64,000 nt of DNA, taken from Burkholderiales bacterium 67-32. Lineage in GTDB: Bacteria > Pseudomonadota > Gammaproteobacteria > Burkholderiales > Burkholderiaceae_B. Shown here piece by piece: positions 27,235-35,377 of the stretch. Numbering within the stretch: position 1 is the stretch's first letter; every line of letters starts with the position of its first letter. A model generated the notes under the pieces. The model was given only the letters and a program-made list of their open reading frames with translations. It was not told where the DNA came from and did not search any database. Position numbers and translations under genes: made by a program. Where the stretch lies: NCBI GenBank assembly GCA_001898625.1, contig MKUP01000010.1:124001-188000 (forward strand), in the 5' to 3' direction.

Positions 27235-28607
27235 AACCGCATCCGAAACCGCCGCCCCTTGATATTGCTATTGGAAATCCGCGAGAACGCCTGTTTGGCG
27301 ATCTGCCGGTCCAGCGCCACATAAGCATTGAACTCGGTGATATTGATTTTTCCGACCTGCTCGAAAGTCAGGCCACCATCCCCGGTCAGCGCGCCCAGCA
27401 AATCCCCCGGTCGCAGTTTGTCCTTCTTTCCCCCTTGTATGCACAAGGTAATCATGCGTGCCCGCAACGGGCGGTCGGCCTTGGTTCGCAGGGATTTGAG
27501 ATCGCCCCATTTCAGCGGCGCGCCCTGGTATTGCTCGATCAGGTTGGCCCAGCGCATTTCCTCGGGCGAGCACAGGCTCAGTGCCAGCCCCTTCTGGTCG
27601 CCGCGGCCGCTGCGGCCGATGCGATGCACGTGGACCTCGGTGTCCTTGGTCACGTCCACGTTGATCACCGCGCTCAGGTTCTGGATGTCCAGGCCGCGGG
27701 CGGCGACGTCGGTGGCGACCAGCACGGCGCAGCTCTGGTTGGCGAACTGGATCAGGATTTCGTCGCGCTCGCGCTGTTCCAGGTCGCCGTTCAGCGCCTG
27801 GGCGCTGATGCCCTCGGCCCGCAGGCGTTCGACCAGTTCGTGGCTGCGGATCTTGGTGTTGCAGAAGGCCAGGGTGGAAACGGGCCGAAAGTGGGCCAGC
27901 AGGGTGACGACGGCGTCGAGCCGTTCGTCTTCGCCGATTTCGTAGAAAACCTGTTCGATGCGGCTGGCGTCATGCTGGGCCTCGACCTTGACTTCGGCCG
28001 GGTTGCGCAGGAAGCGGGCACTGAGCTTGCGGATGTTGTCGGGATAGGTGGCCGAGAACAGCAGGGTCTGTCGTTTGGTGGGACAGTGCGAGGCGATGGT
28101 GACGATGTCGTCGTAGAAACCCATGTCGACCATGCGGTCGGCCTCGTCCAGCACCAGGGTGTTCAGGGCCGACAGGTCCAGGCTGCCGCGTTCCAGGTGG
28201 TCCTGGATGCGGCCAGGCGTGCCCACGACCAGATGGGTGCCGCGGGCCAGCGATTCGGCCTGGGGGCGGGCGGCGGTGCCGCCGCACAGGGTCAGGATCT
28301 TGACGTTGGGAATCAGGCGGGCCAGGCGGCGCAGTTCCTGGGCGACCTGGTCGGCCAGTTCGCGGGTGGGGCAGACGACCAGCGCCTGCGGAACCAGGCG
28401 GTCGACGTCCAGTTTCTGCAGCACGCCCAGGCCGAAGGCCGCGGTCTTGCCGCTACCGGTCTTGGCCTGCGCGATCAGGTCCCGGCCTTCCAGGATGAGC
28501 GGCAGGCCTTGGGCCTGGATGGGCGTCATCTGCGCGAAGCCCAGGCCTTGCAGGTTGTCCAGCAGGGCGGGCAAAAGGGGCAGGGAGGTAAAGGACGTGT
28601 CGGTCAC
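27219..28607 (-). CDS. dbpA: ATP-dependent RNA helicase DbpA
   Basis: 462 aa DEAD-box helicase that helps late assembly of the 50S subunit. Motifs in order: Q-motif region FAQMTPIQAQGLP, Walker A AKTGSGKT, PTREL, DEAD, SAT, and the C-terminal helicase motifs RGLDIQ and HRIGRSGR. The C-terminal RNA-binding domain (KDKLRPGDLLGALTG to RRFRMRFLEEF) is specific to DbpA, which recognises hairpin 92 of 23S rRNA. Start is GTG. Confidence 0.96.
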   Translation of the reverse strand: MTDTSFTSLPLLPALLDNLQGLGFAQMTPIQAQGLPLILEGRDLIAQAKTGSGKTAAFGLGVLQKLDVDRLVPQALVVCPTRELADQVAQELRRLARLIPNVKILTLCGGTAARPQAESLARGTHLVVGTPGRIQDHLERGSLDLSALNTLVLDEADRMVDMGFYDDIVTIASHCPTKRQTLLFSATYPDNIRKLSARFLRNPAEVKVEAQHDASRIEQVFYEIGEDERLDAVVTLLAHFRPVSTLAFCNTKIRSHELVERLRAEGISAQALNGDLEQRERDEILIQFANQSCAVLVATDVAARGLDIQNLSAVINVDVTKDTEVHVHRIGRSGRGDQKGLALSLCSPEEMRWANLIEQYQGAPLKWGDLKSLRTKADRPLRARMITLCIQGGKKDKLRPGDLLGALTGDGGLTFEQVGKINITEFNAYVALDRQIAKQAFSRISNSNIKGRRFRMRFLEEF

Positions 28608-28652
28608 GATGGGAGCGCGCGTTGGGAGCGCCGGTAGCTTGGTTGATCGACA

Positions 28653-28770
28653 GTGTATGCCGTGCGGCTCCCGTTGCGCCTAGAGCAAGGCAAGGCATTC
28701 GGCATCGAAATCACGCCCAGCACACCCGAGGAGGTCAGCGCCACCTTGAAAGAGGAACTGCCGGTCATCC
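28653..28770 (+). pseudogene. Remnant resembling the C-terminus of a Bug-family protein
   Basis: A short open stretch reads AFGIEITPSTPEEVSATLKE and then loses similarity. The pattern matches the C-terminal region of Bug/TctC binding proteins (…GxEPxxxTPxExxxxxxxE). There is no signal peptide or body of the gene, so it is at most a fragment. It lies in a 390-bp gap between dbpA and the glutathione transferase gene that otherwise holds only broken coding pieces. Confidence 0.45.
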
Positions 28771-28773
28771 CGT

Positions 28774-29026
28774 TTGATTGCCGAGCACGGCCAGGTGTCG
28801 CTGCTATACCAGGTGTTGTTGAACAGCCCGCCCGTGGCGCATGGCTGGGAGCAACTGCTGTCGGCGGTGCGCAACCCTGAAGGCTGGCGTGTCGCAGGCA
28901 GCGATCGATGTGGTGCGGGCTTTCAAGCCGGGTTCGTCGGTCTTTACCGAAGCGCAGGGCGTCGCGCTGGAACTGGCCGATGCGATGACCCGCCGCTTCA
29001 TGGCGCCGGGGCTGCGCCCTTGCTGA
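28774..29026 (+). pseudogene. Frameshifted, shortened carboxymuconolactone decarboxylase-like gene
   Basis: Two pieces in different frames look like one family. HGQVSLLYQVLLNSPPVAHG with WEQLLSAVR (about 28,785-28,870) matches the N-terminus of CMD/AhpD-like proteins. After a frame change, GVSQAAIDVVRAFKP and then FTEAQGVALELADAMTRR (28,886-29,026) match the C-terminal half. The central part with the CxxxH site is missing. The gene is therefore dead through deletion plus frameshift. Confidence 0.6.
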
Positions 29027-29654
29027 AGTCCGCCAGTTGCGCCGCGAACGCGCGCTGGAAGGCAGGCCGGGCTTCGCCGCGGGCGATATAGGCGGCGATG
29101 GTCGGATAGTCGTCCAGTATCGTCGCGCTGCCCAGCCAGCGCAGCACCGTCACCATCAGGAGGTCGCCGGCGCTGAAGCCGCCATCCAGCCAGTCGGCAT
29201 TACCCAGGTGGCGGGCAAGATGTTCCAGCCGGTCCCGGATGCGGTCTTCGAGTACGCGCAGGCGGTCCTCGTACCAGGGGGCATCCCGGTCGAGGATCCT
29301 GACGAGCACGCGCTCGAAAACCGATGGCTCGACCGTATTGACCGCGGCGAACATCCACATGATGGCGCGCGTCCGCGCCTGGGCGTCGGCGGGCAGGAGG
29401 CCGCCATGGCGCTCGGCGATATGGATCACGGTGGCTCCCGATTCGAACAGCGTGAGACCGCCTTCCTCATAGGCAGGAATCTGCCCGAAGGGATGGCGGG
29501 CGAGATGCTCGGGCTGCTTCATCGCCTCGAACGACAGCAGGCGGACGTGGTAAGGCTGGCCGACTTCCTCCAGCGCCCAGCGTATGCGCATGTCGCGCGC
29601 CAGGCCCCGGCCGCCGTCGGGCGAGCGTTCAAAGGCGGTAAGGGTGGGGATCAT
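28998..29654 (-). CDS. Glutathione S-transferase family protein
   Basis: 218 aa. N-terminal thioredoxin-like GST domain (IRWALEEVGQPYHVRLLSFE, HPFGQIPAYEEGGLTLFESGAT: the FGQIP and ESGAT glutathione-binding motifs) and an all-helical C-terminal domain. It conjugates or isomerises small electrophiles, or acts as a peroxidase; the substrate is unknown. Its ATG overlaps the stop of the upstream DJ-1-like gene by 4 nt. Its 3' end overlaps the plus-strand CMD fragment. Confidence 0.9.
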   Translation of the reverse strand: MIPTLTAFERSPDGGRGLARDMRIRWALEEVGQPYHVRLLSFEAMKQPEHLARHPFGQIPAYEEGGLTLFESGATVIHIAERHGGLLPADAQARTRAIMWMFAAVNTVEPSVFERVLVRILDRDAPWYEDRLRVLEDRIRDRLEHLARHLGNADWLDGGFSAGDLLMVTVLRWLGSATILDDYPTIAAYIARGEARPAFQRAFAAQLADFSKGAAPAP

Positions 29655-30799
29655 GGCAGGGCTCTCCAGGGGTATTCGAGTTGCAGGGCGACGACGTGGG
29701 CGGTGCGGGCGCCGTAGCGTCCGGCGATCGCTTGCAGCGTCCGGTCCAGGGCCCGGGCCGGCCGCTGGTCGGTGAAGGGGGCCATGTGCGTGGCCGGAGG
29801 CGGGTCGGCTGACACCGTTTCTGGAATGACACGAACCTCGTTGCGGGTCTCGACGGCTGGCGAGGCAGCCGCGAACGATACGGCCCGTGACCGGTAGGTG
29901 CGCGACCAGGCATCGGCAACGAGGGCCAGCGACACTTCGTCCATGCCGGGCTGGAGTTCCACGCCGATGTGTTCCCGGTTCCAGAACGCCAGGACGTTGC
30001 CCAGCACGGTCGTCGTGAATGGCCGGGTCTGCTTGAAGGCATGGCTGGCGTGGCGGGCGTCCCACGCGGGCAGGCCCAGGTCGCGGGCCACCGCTTCGGC
30101 CTTTTGCCGCCCGGCCATGGCTTCGATCAGTATCAGCATCATGGGCATCGATGCGGAGATGCCCGTGCTGGTCGCGACGCCCCGGTCCGCCACCACGCGC
30201 CGGTCCGCGACGTAGGCGATCGAAGGGTGCTTGCCCAGCATGTCCCGCAGGTAGTACCAGTGCGTGGTGGCGCGTTTGCCGTCCAGCAGGCCGGCCGCGG
30301 CGACCACCTTGGCGCCGGCGCACACGCCCAGGATGATCGCGCCCTTGCGGGACTGCTCCCGCAGCCACGCCAGCACGGTGGGATCGTCGTCGCGGCTCAT
30401 GGCGGGCACGATGACGTAGTCGGCGCCCGCGGGGTGCCGGGCGTCGAAGTGCGTGATGGTGGCGTCGGCCTGGACGGTCAGCGTCGGGAAGAGTTTGACC
30501 GGACCTTGTCCGGTTGAAAGCATCACGACCTCGGCCACCCCAGCGCGCCGCAGGATGCCGGTGGGCATCAGGTAGTCGGTGGTTTCGGTGGCATCGTTGA
30601 GGCCCACGACCGCCACCAGCGGGCGCTGGCGCCTGGGCGGTTTCAAGGAAGCCAGCATGGCGTCCATTTCGTCCGCCGCGACCGGTGGCGCATCGGCCTG
30701 GGTGGGGGCCGGCGGCAGGCTGTATAGCCAGGCGCCCAGCCCCGCCAGCGTGAGCAGGACGAGCACCAGTGCACCCAGGACGACGTGGCGGTTGAGCAT
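29651..30799 (-). CDS. Membrane-anchored DJ-1/PfpI family protein
   Basis: 382 aa. One N-terminal membrane helix (about residues 5-26) and a Pro-rich linker lead into a DJ-1/PfpI-fold domain with the nucleophile elbow GVCAGAKV (Cys160) and TTHW (His180), as in GlxA-type proteins but without their DNA-binding part. The region after about 245 is not recognised. I chose the ATG at 30,799 because GGAG lies 10 nt before it; an ATG nine codons upstream is also possible. It is coupled to the GST gene and divergent from a GlxA/AraC regulator. Confidence 0.78.
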   Translation of the reverse strand: MLNRHVVLGALVLVLLTLAGLGAWLYSLPPAPTQADAPPVAADEMDAMLASLKPPRRQRPLVAVVGLNDATETTDYLMPTGILRRAGVAEVVMLSTGQGPVKLFPTLTVQADATITHFDARHPAGADYVIVPAMSRDDDPTVLAWLREQSRKGAIILGVCAGAKVVAAAGLLDGKRATTHWYYLRDMLGKHPSIAYVADRRVVADRGVATSTGISASMPMMLILIEAMAGRQKAEAVARDLGLPAWDARHASHAFKQTRPFTTTVLGNVLAFWNREHIGVELQPGMDEVSLALVADAWSRTYRSRAVSFAAASPAVETRNEVRVIPETVSADPPPATHMAPFTDQRPARALDRTLQAIAGRYGARTAHVVALQLEYPWRALP

Positions 30800-30896
30800 G
30801 AGCGGAATTCTCCGAGCCGTAGGCATGGTCTGTCGGAACTCAATCTACTCGCTTCGTGTCATGGCGGAAATGTCAAAAATGTACTAATTTCTGCCA

Positions 30897-31862
30897 ATGC
30901 ATCGCATCGTATTCGTCGTCTATCCGGGTTTCGAGATCCTCGATGTGTCGGGGCCGGGGGCCGTATTCAGTGGCGCCAATCGTGCCCTGGGCGGCGCCGC
31001 GCCCTTCTATGGAATCGAGCTGGTGTCGGGGCAGGGCGGGCCGGTGGCCAGCAGCAGCGGCATCGTTGTCGAGACGCGCCGCATCGATGCACTGTCCATG
31101 CCGGCGGTCGATACTCTGCTGGTCGTGGGGGCCGAACGAGAGCCGCTGTTGCAGGCAATGGCCGATCCGGCTCTAGGACAGGCGCTTGCGCCGCTTGCAG
31201 GCACGGCCGGGCGGTGGGGCTCGATCTGCAGCGGGGTTTTCGTCCTCGCGGCGCTTGGCCTGGTCGATGGCCGCCGCGTCGCCACGCACTGGGATGCCTG
31301 CGCACCGTTGGCGGGCGCCTTTCCCAAGGTGGTGGTGGACCCGGACTCCCTTTACGTCGTGGACCGGAGCTTGTGGACCTCGGCCGGTGTGACGACCGGC
31401 ATCGACATGGCCCTGGCGATGATCGCCGGCGACCTGGGCGCGAAGATCGCCGGCGAGGTCGCGAAGCGGCTGGTGCTGTACGCGCGCCGCCCCGGATACC
31501 AATCCCAGTTCAGTCCGGTGCTACAGGCGCAGGCCAGGGCCGGCAACCCCTTTGGCGACCTGATCGCCTGGATACAGGAGCATCTCCAGGAATCGCTGGA
31601 TGTGCCGGCGCTGGCGGCCCGCGCGGGGCTTGCAGAACGCACCTTCCATCGCAAGTTCGTCGCCGCGACGGGGGTGACGCCGGCACGCTACGTCGAGACC
31701 GCGCGGCTGGATGCCGCCCGCATGCTGCTGTCCCGGGGGCTGTCGCTGAAGTCGGTGGCGGTGCAGGTGGGGCTGTTTCCGGCGGCGCGATTCGCCGAAG
31801 CGTTCGAGCGCCGGTTCGGCATGTCTCCCCGGTTGTTCAGGGATATGCATGCCGGGGGATGA
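30897..31862 (+). CDS. GlxA-type AraC family transcriptional regulator
   Basis: 321 aa. An N-terminal DJ-1/PfpI-like domain (HRIVFVVYPGFEILDVSGPG, SICSGVFVLAALGLVDGRRVATHW) is fused to a C-terminal AraC double HTH (about residues 215-315, ARAGLAERTFHRKF and GVTPARYVETARLDAAR). It is divergent from the membrane DJ-1-like/GST pair and is probably their regulator. The shared DJ-1 fold of regulator and target is notable. Confidence 0.9.
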   Translation: MHRIVFVVYPGFEILDVSGPGAVFSGANRALGGAAPFYGIELVSGQGGPVASSSGIVVETRRIDALSMPAVDTLLVVGAEREPLLQAMADPALGQALAPLAGTAGRWGSICSGVFVLAALGLVDGRRVATHWDACAPLAGAFPKVVVDPDSLYVVDRSLWTSAGVTTGIDMALAMIAGDLGAKIAGEVAKRLVLYARRPGYQSQFSPVLQAQARAGNPFGDLIAWIQEHLQESLDVPALAARAGLAERTFHRKFVAATGVTPARYVETARLDAARMLLSRGLSLKSVAVQVGLFPAARFAEAFERRFGMSPRLFRDMHAGG

Positions 31863-31958
31863 GTCAGGTCTTCCTGGCTCGATGTCAAGGTGGACATTTC
31901 TTGACCTGTCCATGTTTTTCCGGGAATGAGAGGGTCGCCTCGCTTGCGTCTCTGCGCT

Positions 31959-32004
31959 AACCGAAAGGTTGTCGATTGACAACCTTTCGGTTCGTCGCCA
32001 TAAT
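31959..32004 (+). promoter_or_regulatory. Promoter with a 15-bp-arm perfect inverted repeat
   Basis: AACCGAAAGGTTGTC (31,959-31,973), GATT, GACAACCTTTCGGTT (31,978-31,992) is a perfect 15-bp dyad; each arm is itself an AACC-N4-GGTT dyad. It overlaps TTGACA (31,976-31,981), which with CATAAT (31,999-32,004, 17-bp spacer) forms a strong sigma-70 promoter for the small HTH gene starting at 32,030. This is a strong candidate autoregulatory operator. No T-tract follows, so it is not a normal terminator. Confidence 0.78.
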
Positions 32005-32029
32005 CCGGCGGCGTCGAGGAATAGCACCA

Positions 32030-32550
32030 TGGATTACATCTTTACCCTGAAGTACCAGCTTACCGACGAAAGCTGTGACCCAGGCGCCTTGGTCGAGCGC
32101 CTGGGCGAAGCGGGCTGTGACGATGCCTTGGTCGGTATCGGGCAGCCAGGGCGCCTGGCGCTGGAGTTCACTCGCGAGGCAGCCGACGCCGAGACAGCCG
32201 TGCACAGCGCGTTGGACGATGTGCGCCGTGCCGCGCCGTCGGCCAAGTTGATCGAGGTGGCCCCGGATTGGGTCGGGCTGACCGATGTGGCGAACATCGC
32301 GGGGGTGTCGCGACAGAATATGCGCAAGCTCATGCTGGCGCATCCTGGCAGTTTCCCGGCTCCCGTGCACGAGGGCAGCACATCGATCTGGCACCTGGCG
32401 GACGTCCTGGCGTGGCTGCAAGCCAGGGGCGGCTATTCGTTGCCTGACGATGTGATGGAGGTGGCCCGGGTGGCATTGAAAATCAACGTGGCCAGGGAAG
32501 GCCGCCGATTGCCGCGCGCGGCATCCAAGGCCCTGGCCGCCCTGATCTAG
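32030..32550 (+). CDS. Small HTH DNA-binding protein
   Basis: 173 aa. The central part WVGLTDVANIAGVSRQNMRK followed by FPAPVHEGSTSIWHLADVLAWL is a MerR/excisionase-like winged helix, in which the first helix pair reads DNA and the wing precedes a Trp-rich segment. The N-terminal 80 residues are not recognised. The gene has its own strong promoter overlapped by a large palindrome, so autoregulation is likely. Its stop overlaps the stop of the convergent lipid-cluster gene by 4 bp. Confidence 0.75.
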
Positions 32551-33437
32551 ATTTCCGCCGGCGGCTGCTCCTGCGCCGCCTTCCTGTCCATCAACAGGCT
32601 ATGCAGCATCTCCGTCGACAACCCGTGCAGCACCAGCCGGTATCCCGCTCGCAAGGTCGACATCGGCACCAGCGGATGCTTGTTGTTGACCAGGATGAGA
32701 TGCTCGGGCGCGCCCATCAGCTTGGCGGCGTAGATGCCGATGGTCTCGTCCAGTTGCAGCGAATTGGCGGCGCGCCAGAAGTCGTTGTCGGTCAGCATGA
32801 GCTGGTACAGCGGCGTGAACAGTTCGATCGCGCTTTGCAGGTCCAGGAAGTTCAGCCGCGTGTCCGGCATGTCCTCCAGCCGCAGGCCGGGGTCGCGGAT
32901 CATGGAAAAGTCCACGCGGGCCGGCGGATGCATCTCGACGCCGGCGTCGCGCAGGGCCTGGTTCAGGCGGATGACGAAGTTGAACAGGTTCAGGTCGTGC
33001 TTGACGAACAAATCGTCCTTCAGGTCGTCGATGTTGCGCGGCTCCAGCGGCGTGGTCGTGATGGGCACCGGCGAGTTGGCCGCGATGAAGGCCAGGATCT
33101 GTGCACCTAGGTGGAAGTGCCGCAGGATCAGCCAGTTGGCCTCGGGCGAGACGAAGCGTGTCAGCCCCCACGCCAGCACGCGGTGCAGCAGCCGGGAATG
33201 CGACCAGTTGCGCGGCAGGAAGATCTTCAGCACCTGGATCAGGATGATGAAGCCGCGCGCGATGGGGCGCAGCAGGGGCAGCAGGTACTGGCGTGAATTG
33301 CTGCTGGAGTCGGTCAGCCAGCTTTTCTTGACCGCGTCGGGCAGCGGCGTGCTGCGGTCCAGGTACAGGGCCAGCCAGGGGTTGGGGTCGGCGGGGTCGT
33401 GCTCCTGGGCCAGGAAGTCGGGCGGGGTTTTTTTCAT
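32547..33437 (-). CDS. Unrecognised protein of the ketosynthase/desaturase cluster
   Basis: 296 aa; I do not recognise the family. Residues 55-75 (LLRPIARGFIILIQVLKIFLP) are hydrophobic and basic and may lie on the membrane. The rest is mixed and helical, with HFHLGAQILAFIAANSP and a run of conserved-looking charged residues (DDLKDDLFVKHDLNLFNF). It is last in the four-gene operon and overlaps the stop of the ketosynthase-fusion gene by 4 nt (ATGA), so it is probably made in step with it. It may be an accessory or tailoring protein. Confidence 0.75.
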   Translation of the reverse strand: MKKTPPDFLAQEHDPADPNPWLALYLDRSTPLPDAVKKSWLTDSSSNSRQYLLPLLRPIARGFIILIQVLKIFLPRNWSHSRLLHRVLAWGLTRFVSPEANWLILRHFHLGAQILAFIAANSPVPITTTPLEPRNIDDLKDDLFVKHDLNLFNFVIRLNQALRDAGVEMHPPARVDFSMIRDPGLRLEDMPDTRLNFLDLQSAIELFTPLYQLMLTDNDFWRAANSLQLDETIGIYAAKLMGAPEHLILVNNKHPLVPMSTLRAGYRLVLHGLSTEMLHSLLMDRKAAQEQPPAEI

Positions 33438-35350
33438 ATGGCCTCGTTCTCCATGACGTGGTGGAATTGCATCAGGTACAGGGCCGCGGTGTGGCGGGCG
33501 GTGTCGATGATGCGTTGGGCGGCGCGGCCGGTGGGGTCGCAGTCCAGGGCCAGTTCGACGGCGGCCAGCCAGCGGGCCAGGTGATTCTCGTCGTTGTGGC
33601 CGTGGTATTCAAGGAAGCGGTAGGTGTCCGGCGGCAGCGACAGGCTGGCTTTCAGCAGGGGCAGCAGGGCGGGGATGATGCGCTGGCCGGTGCCTTCGAT
33701 GATGTAGATGGCGCCCAGCAGGCCGATCGGGTCGCGCGTGGCGGCCAGGCCGTGCAGGTAGGCGTTCAGGGCCTCGCCGCCGGGGTTGCGGCGTAGGGCG
33801 TCGAGCTCGGCGATGCGTCCGCCGGCGTTCCGGTAGTCCTGGAACAGGATCTTGAAATCATTCTGCTCTTCGCCCGCGTGGGTCTCGATCAAGGCCGCCA
33901 GGGGCTGGTAGTCGGGGCCCAGCGAGGCCACGCCCTCGCGCATCCACTTGCTGCCTTCGCGGACCTGGGGAATCCAGTTCTCCATCCAGTTCAGGTAGTC
34001 GGCGGTCTGGAAGCGGCGGGTGCGCAGTTTGTGCACGACGGGAGTGCGCCAGACGCGCGAGCGGTAGTCGTGCCAGATGGAGGCCAGTTCGGTCAGCAGC
34101 GGCCCCAGCTCCGGCGACGCTGCGGCCGGGTCGTGGGGCGGGGCGATGAGGTCGGTATCGGGCGTGTCGGCCACGCGTGCCACGGGCGGGGTGACGGCCG
34201 CGGCGGGGGCGGCATCCAGGCTTTCCACTTCCCACAGCATGTAGGCGGTGGTGAAGCGTCCGGACTCGGGGATGTAGCAAAGGATTTGCTGGCCCGGTTC
34301 GACGGCGCGTGTTTCCAGGAACTCGGCCAGCATGACCAGGATGGACGCGGCGCCGGTGTTGCCGCGCCAGGCCAGGTTGCTGTACCAGCGCTCGCGCGGG
34401 ATCTCCAGGCCGGCTTTCTCCAGCAGGTCCTGGACGACGGGGATGAATTTCTCGGACGAGTAGTGGCACAGGAAATGGTCGATCCGGTCGGACCGGACCC
34501 AGCCATCCCGCACGAGCCGGGCGTATTCGTGGATGCCGATGTCGAACAGGTGGGGCAGCAGGCGGATGTCCTGGCGCAGCGCCAGCGCGCCGTCGGCTTC
34601 CGCCTCGGTCCACGAGGGGTAGTCCAGGTGCATGCGTTCGCGGTCCGCCGACAGGCCCAGTTGCATGCACACCGGATAGTCGCCCGAGAACGAACGCTGA
34701 TGCACCCATTTCAGTTTCAGGCGTACTCCTTGCGAGGCGCCCGGCAGTGCCGATCCCGCATTGCCGAGCAGCAGCGCGCCGGCGCCGTCCGACAGCATCC
34801 AGCGCAGGAAATGGGAATCGAAATCGGCGTCGTAGCCGCGCGCGGTGAAGCGCGATCGCTTGAACAGGCGCGAGGGCAGTTCGCTGGCCACGGCCAGGGC
34901 GCGCTCATGGCCGCCCATCTGCACGGCCTGGGCAGCGGCCTGGATGGCCGAGACGCCGGCGGCACAGATGCCGTGCACCGACAGGGTCTCCATCGGGTGG
35001 GCGGCCAGTTCGCCCTGAATCATGTTGGCGAAGCCGGGCATCAGGGCATCGCCACCCGAGCTGCCGCTGGCCAGGAGCGACACGTCGGCCAGTCTGGCGT
35101 CGGCGCGTTGCAGGCAGTCCTGGATGGCATGGACGGCCATCCGGGCGTTGCTGTACACGGTGCCGCCTTCGGCGTCGATGGCGTAGTAGCGCTGCTTGAT
35201 GCCGTTCTCGGCCAGGATGCGCTGTTTGATGCGTCCGGAGATGCGGTTCAAGGGCGCGATGTAGCGGTCCAGTTCGTCATTGGACACCGGCTGGCCGGGC
35301 ATGAAGTAGCCGGCGCTTTGCAGGTAGACGCGGTCGAAGGCGATGGGCAT
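33434..35350 (-). CDS. Ketosynthase III fused to a haem-oxygenase-like di-iron domain
   Basis: 638 aa, two domains. Residues 1-375 are a thiolase-fold KAS III (FabH-like) enzyme with the full Cys129 (VHGICAAG), His296 (CHYSSE), Asn331 (RGNTGAAS) triad, so it should condense or transfer acyl groups. A Pro/Ala-rich linker (about 376-415) leads to a C-terminal haem-oxygenase-like helical bundle (about 416-638). Possible metal ligands there are Glu489, His491, Glu494/495, Glu552, His583, Asp587 and His590 (HGHNDENH). Bundles of this type use non-haem iron for oxidative decarboxylation or N-oxygenation. A fusion of the two activities in one chain is unusual. Confidence 0.85.
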   Translation of the reverse strand: MPIAFDRVYLQSAGYFMPGQPVSNDELDRYIAPLNRISGRIKQRILAENGIKQRYYAIDAEGGTVYSNARMAVHAIQDCLQRADARLADVSLLASGSSGGDALMPGFANMIQGELAAHPMETLSVHGICAAGVSAIQAAAQAVQMGGHERALAVASELPSRLFKRSRFTARGYDADFDSHFLRWMLSDGAGALLLGNAGSALPGASQGVRLKLKWVHQRSFSGDYPVCMQLGLSADRERMHLDYPSWTEAEADGALALRQDIRLLPHLFDIGIHEYARLVRDGWVRSDRIDHFLCHYSSEKFIPVVQDLLEKAGLEIPRERWYSNLAWRGNTGAASILVMLAEFLETRAVEPGQQILCYIPESGRFTTAYMLWEVESLDAAPAAAVTPPVARVADTPDTDLIAPPHDPAAASPELGPLLTELASIWHDYRSRVWRTPVVHKLRTRRFQTADYLNWMENWIPQVREGSKWMREGVASLGPDYQPLAALIETHAGEEQNDFKILFQDYRNAGGRIAELDALRRNPGGEALNAYLHGLAATRDPIGLLGAIYIIEGTGQRIIPALLPLLKASLSLPPDTYRFLEYHGHNDENHLARWLAAVELALDCDPTGRAAQRIIDTARHTAALYLMQFHHVMENEAI

Positions 35351-35377
35351 GGGGTTCTCTCGAGGGGGCGCGGCGGC

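Noticed and set aside
31959-31992. The 15-bp dyad as a terminator of the GlxA/AraC gene
   Set aside because: No T-run follows, it lies nearly 100 bp beyond the stop, and it overlaps a near-consensus -35 element of the next gene.
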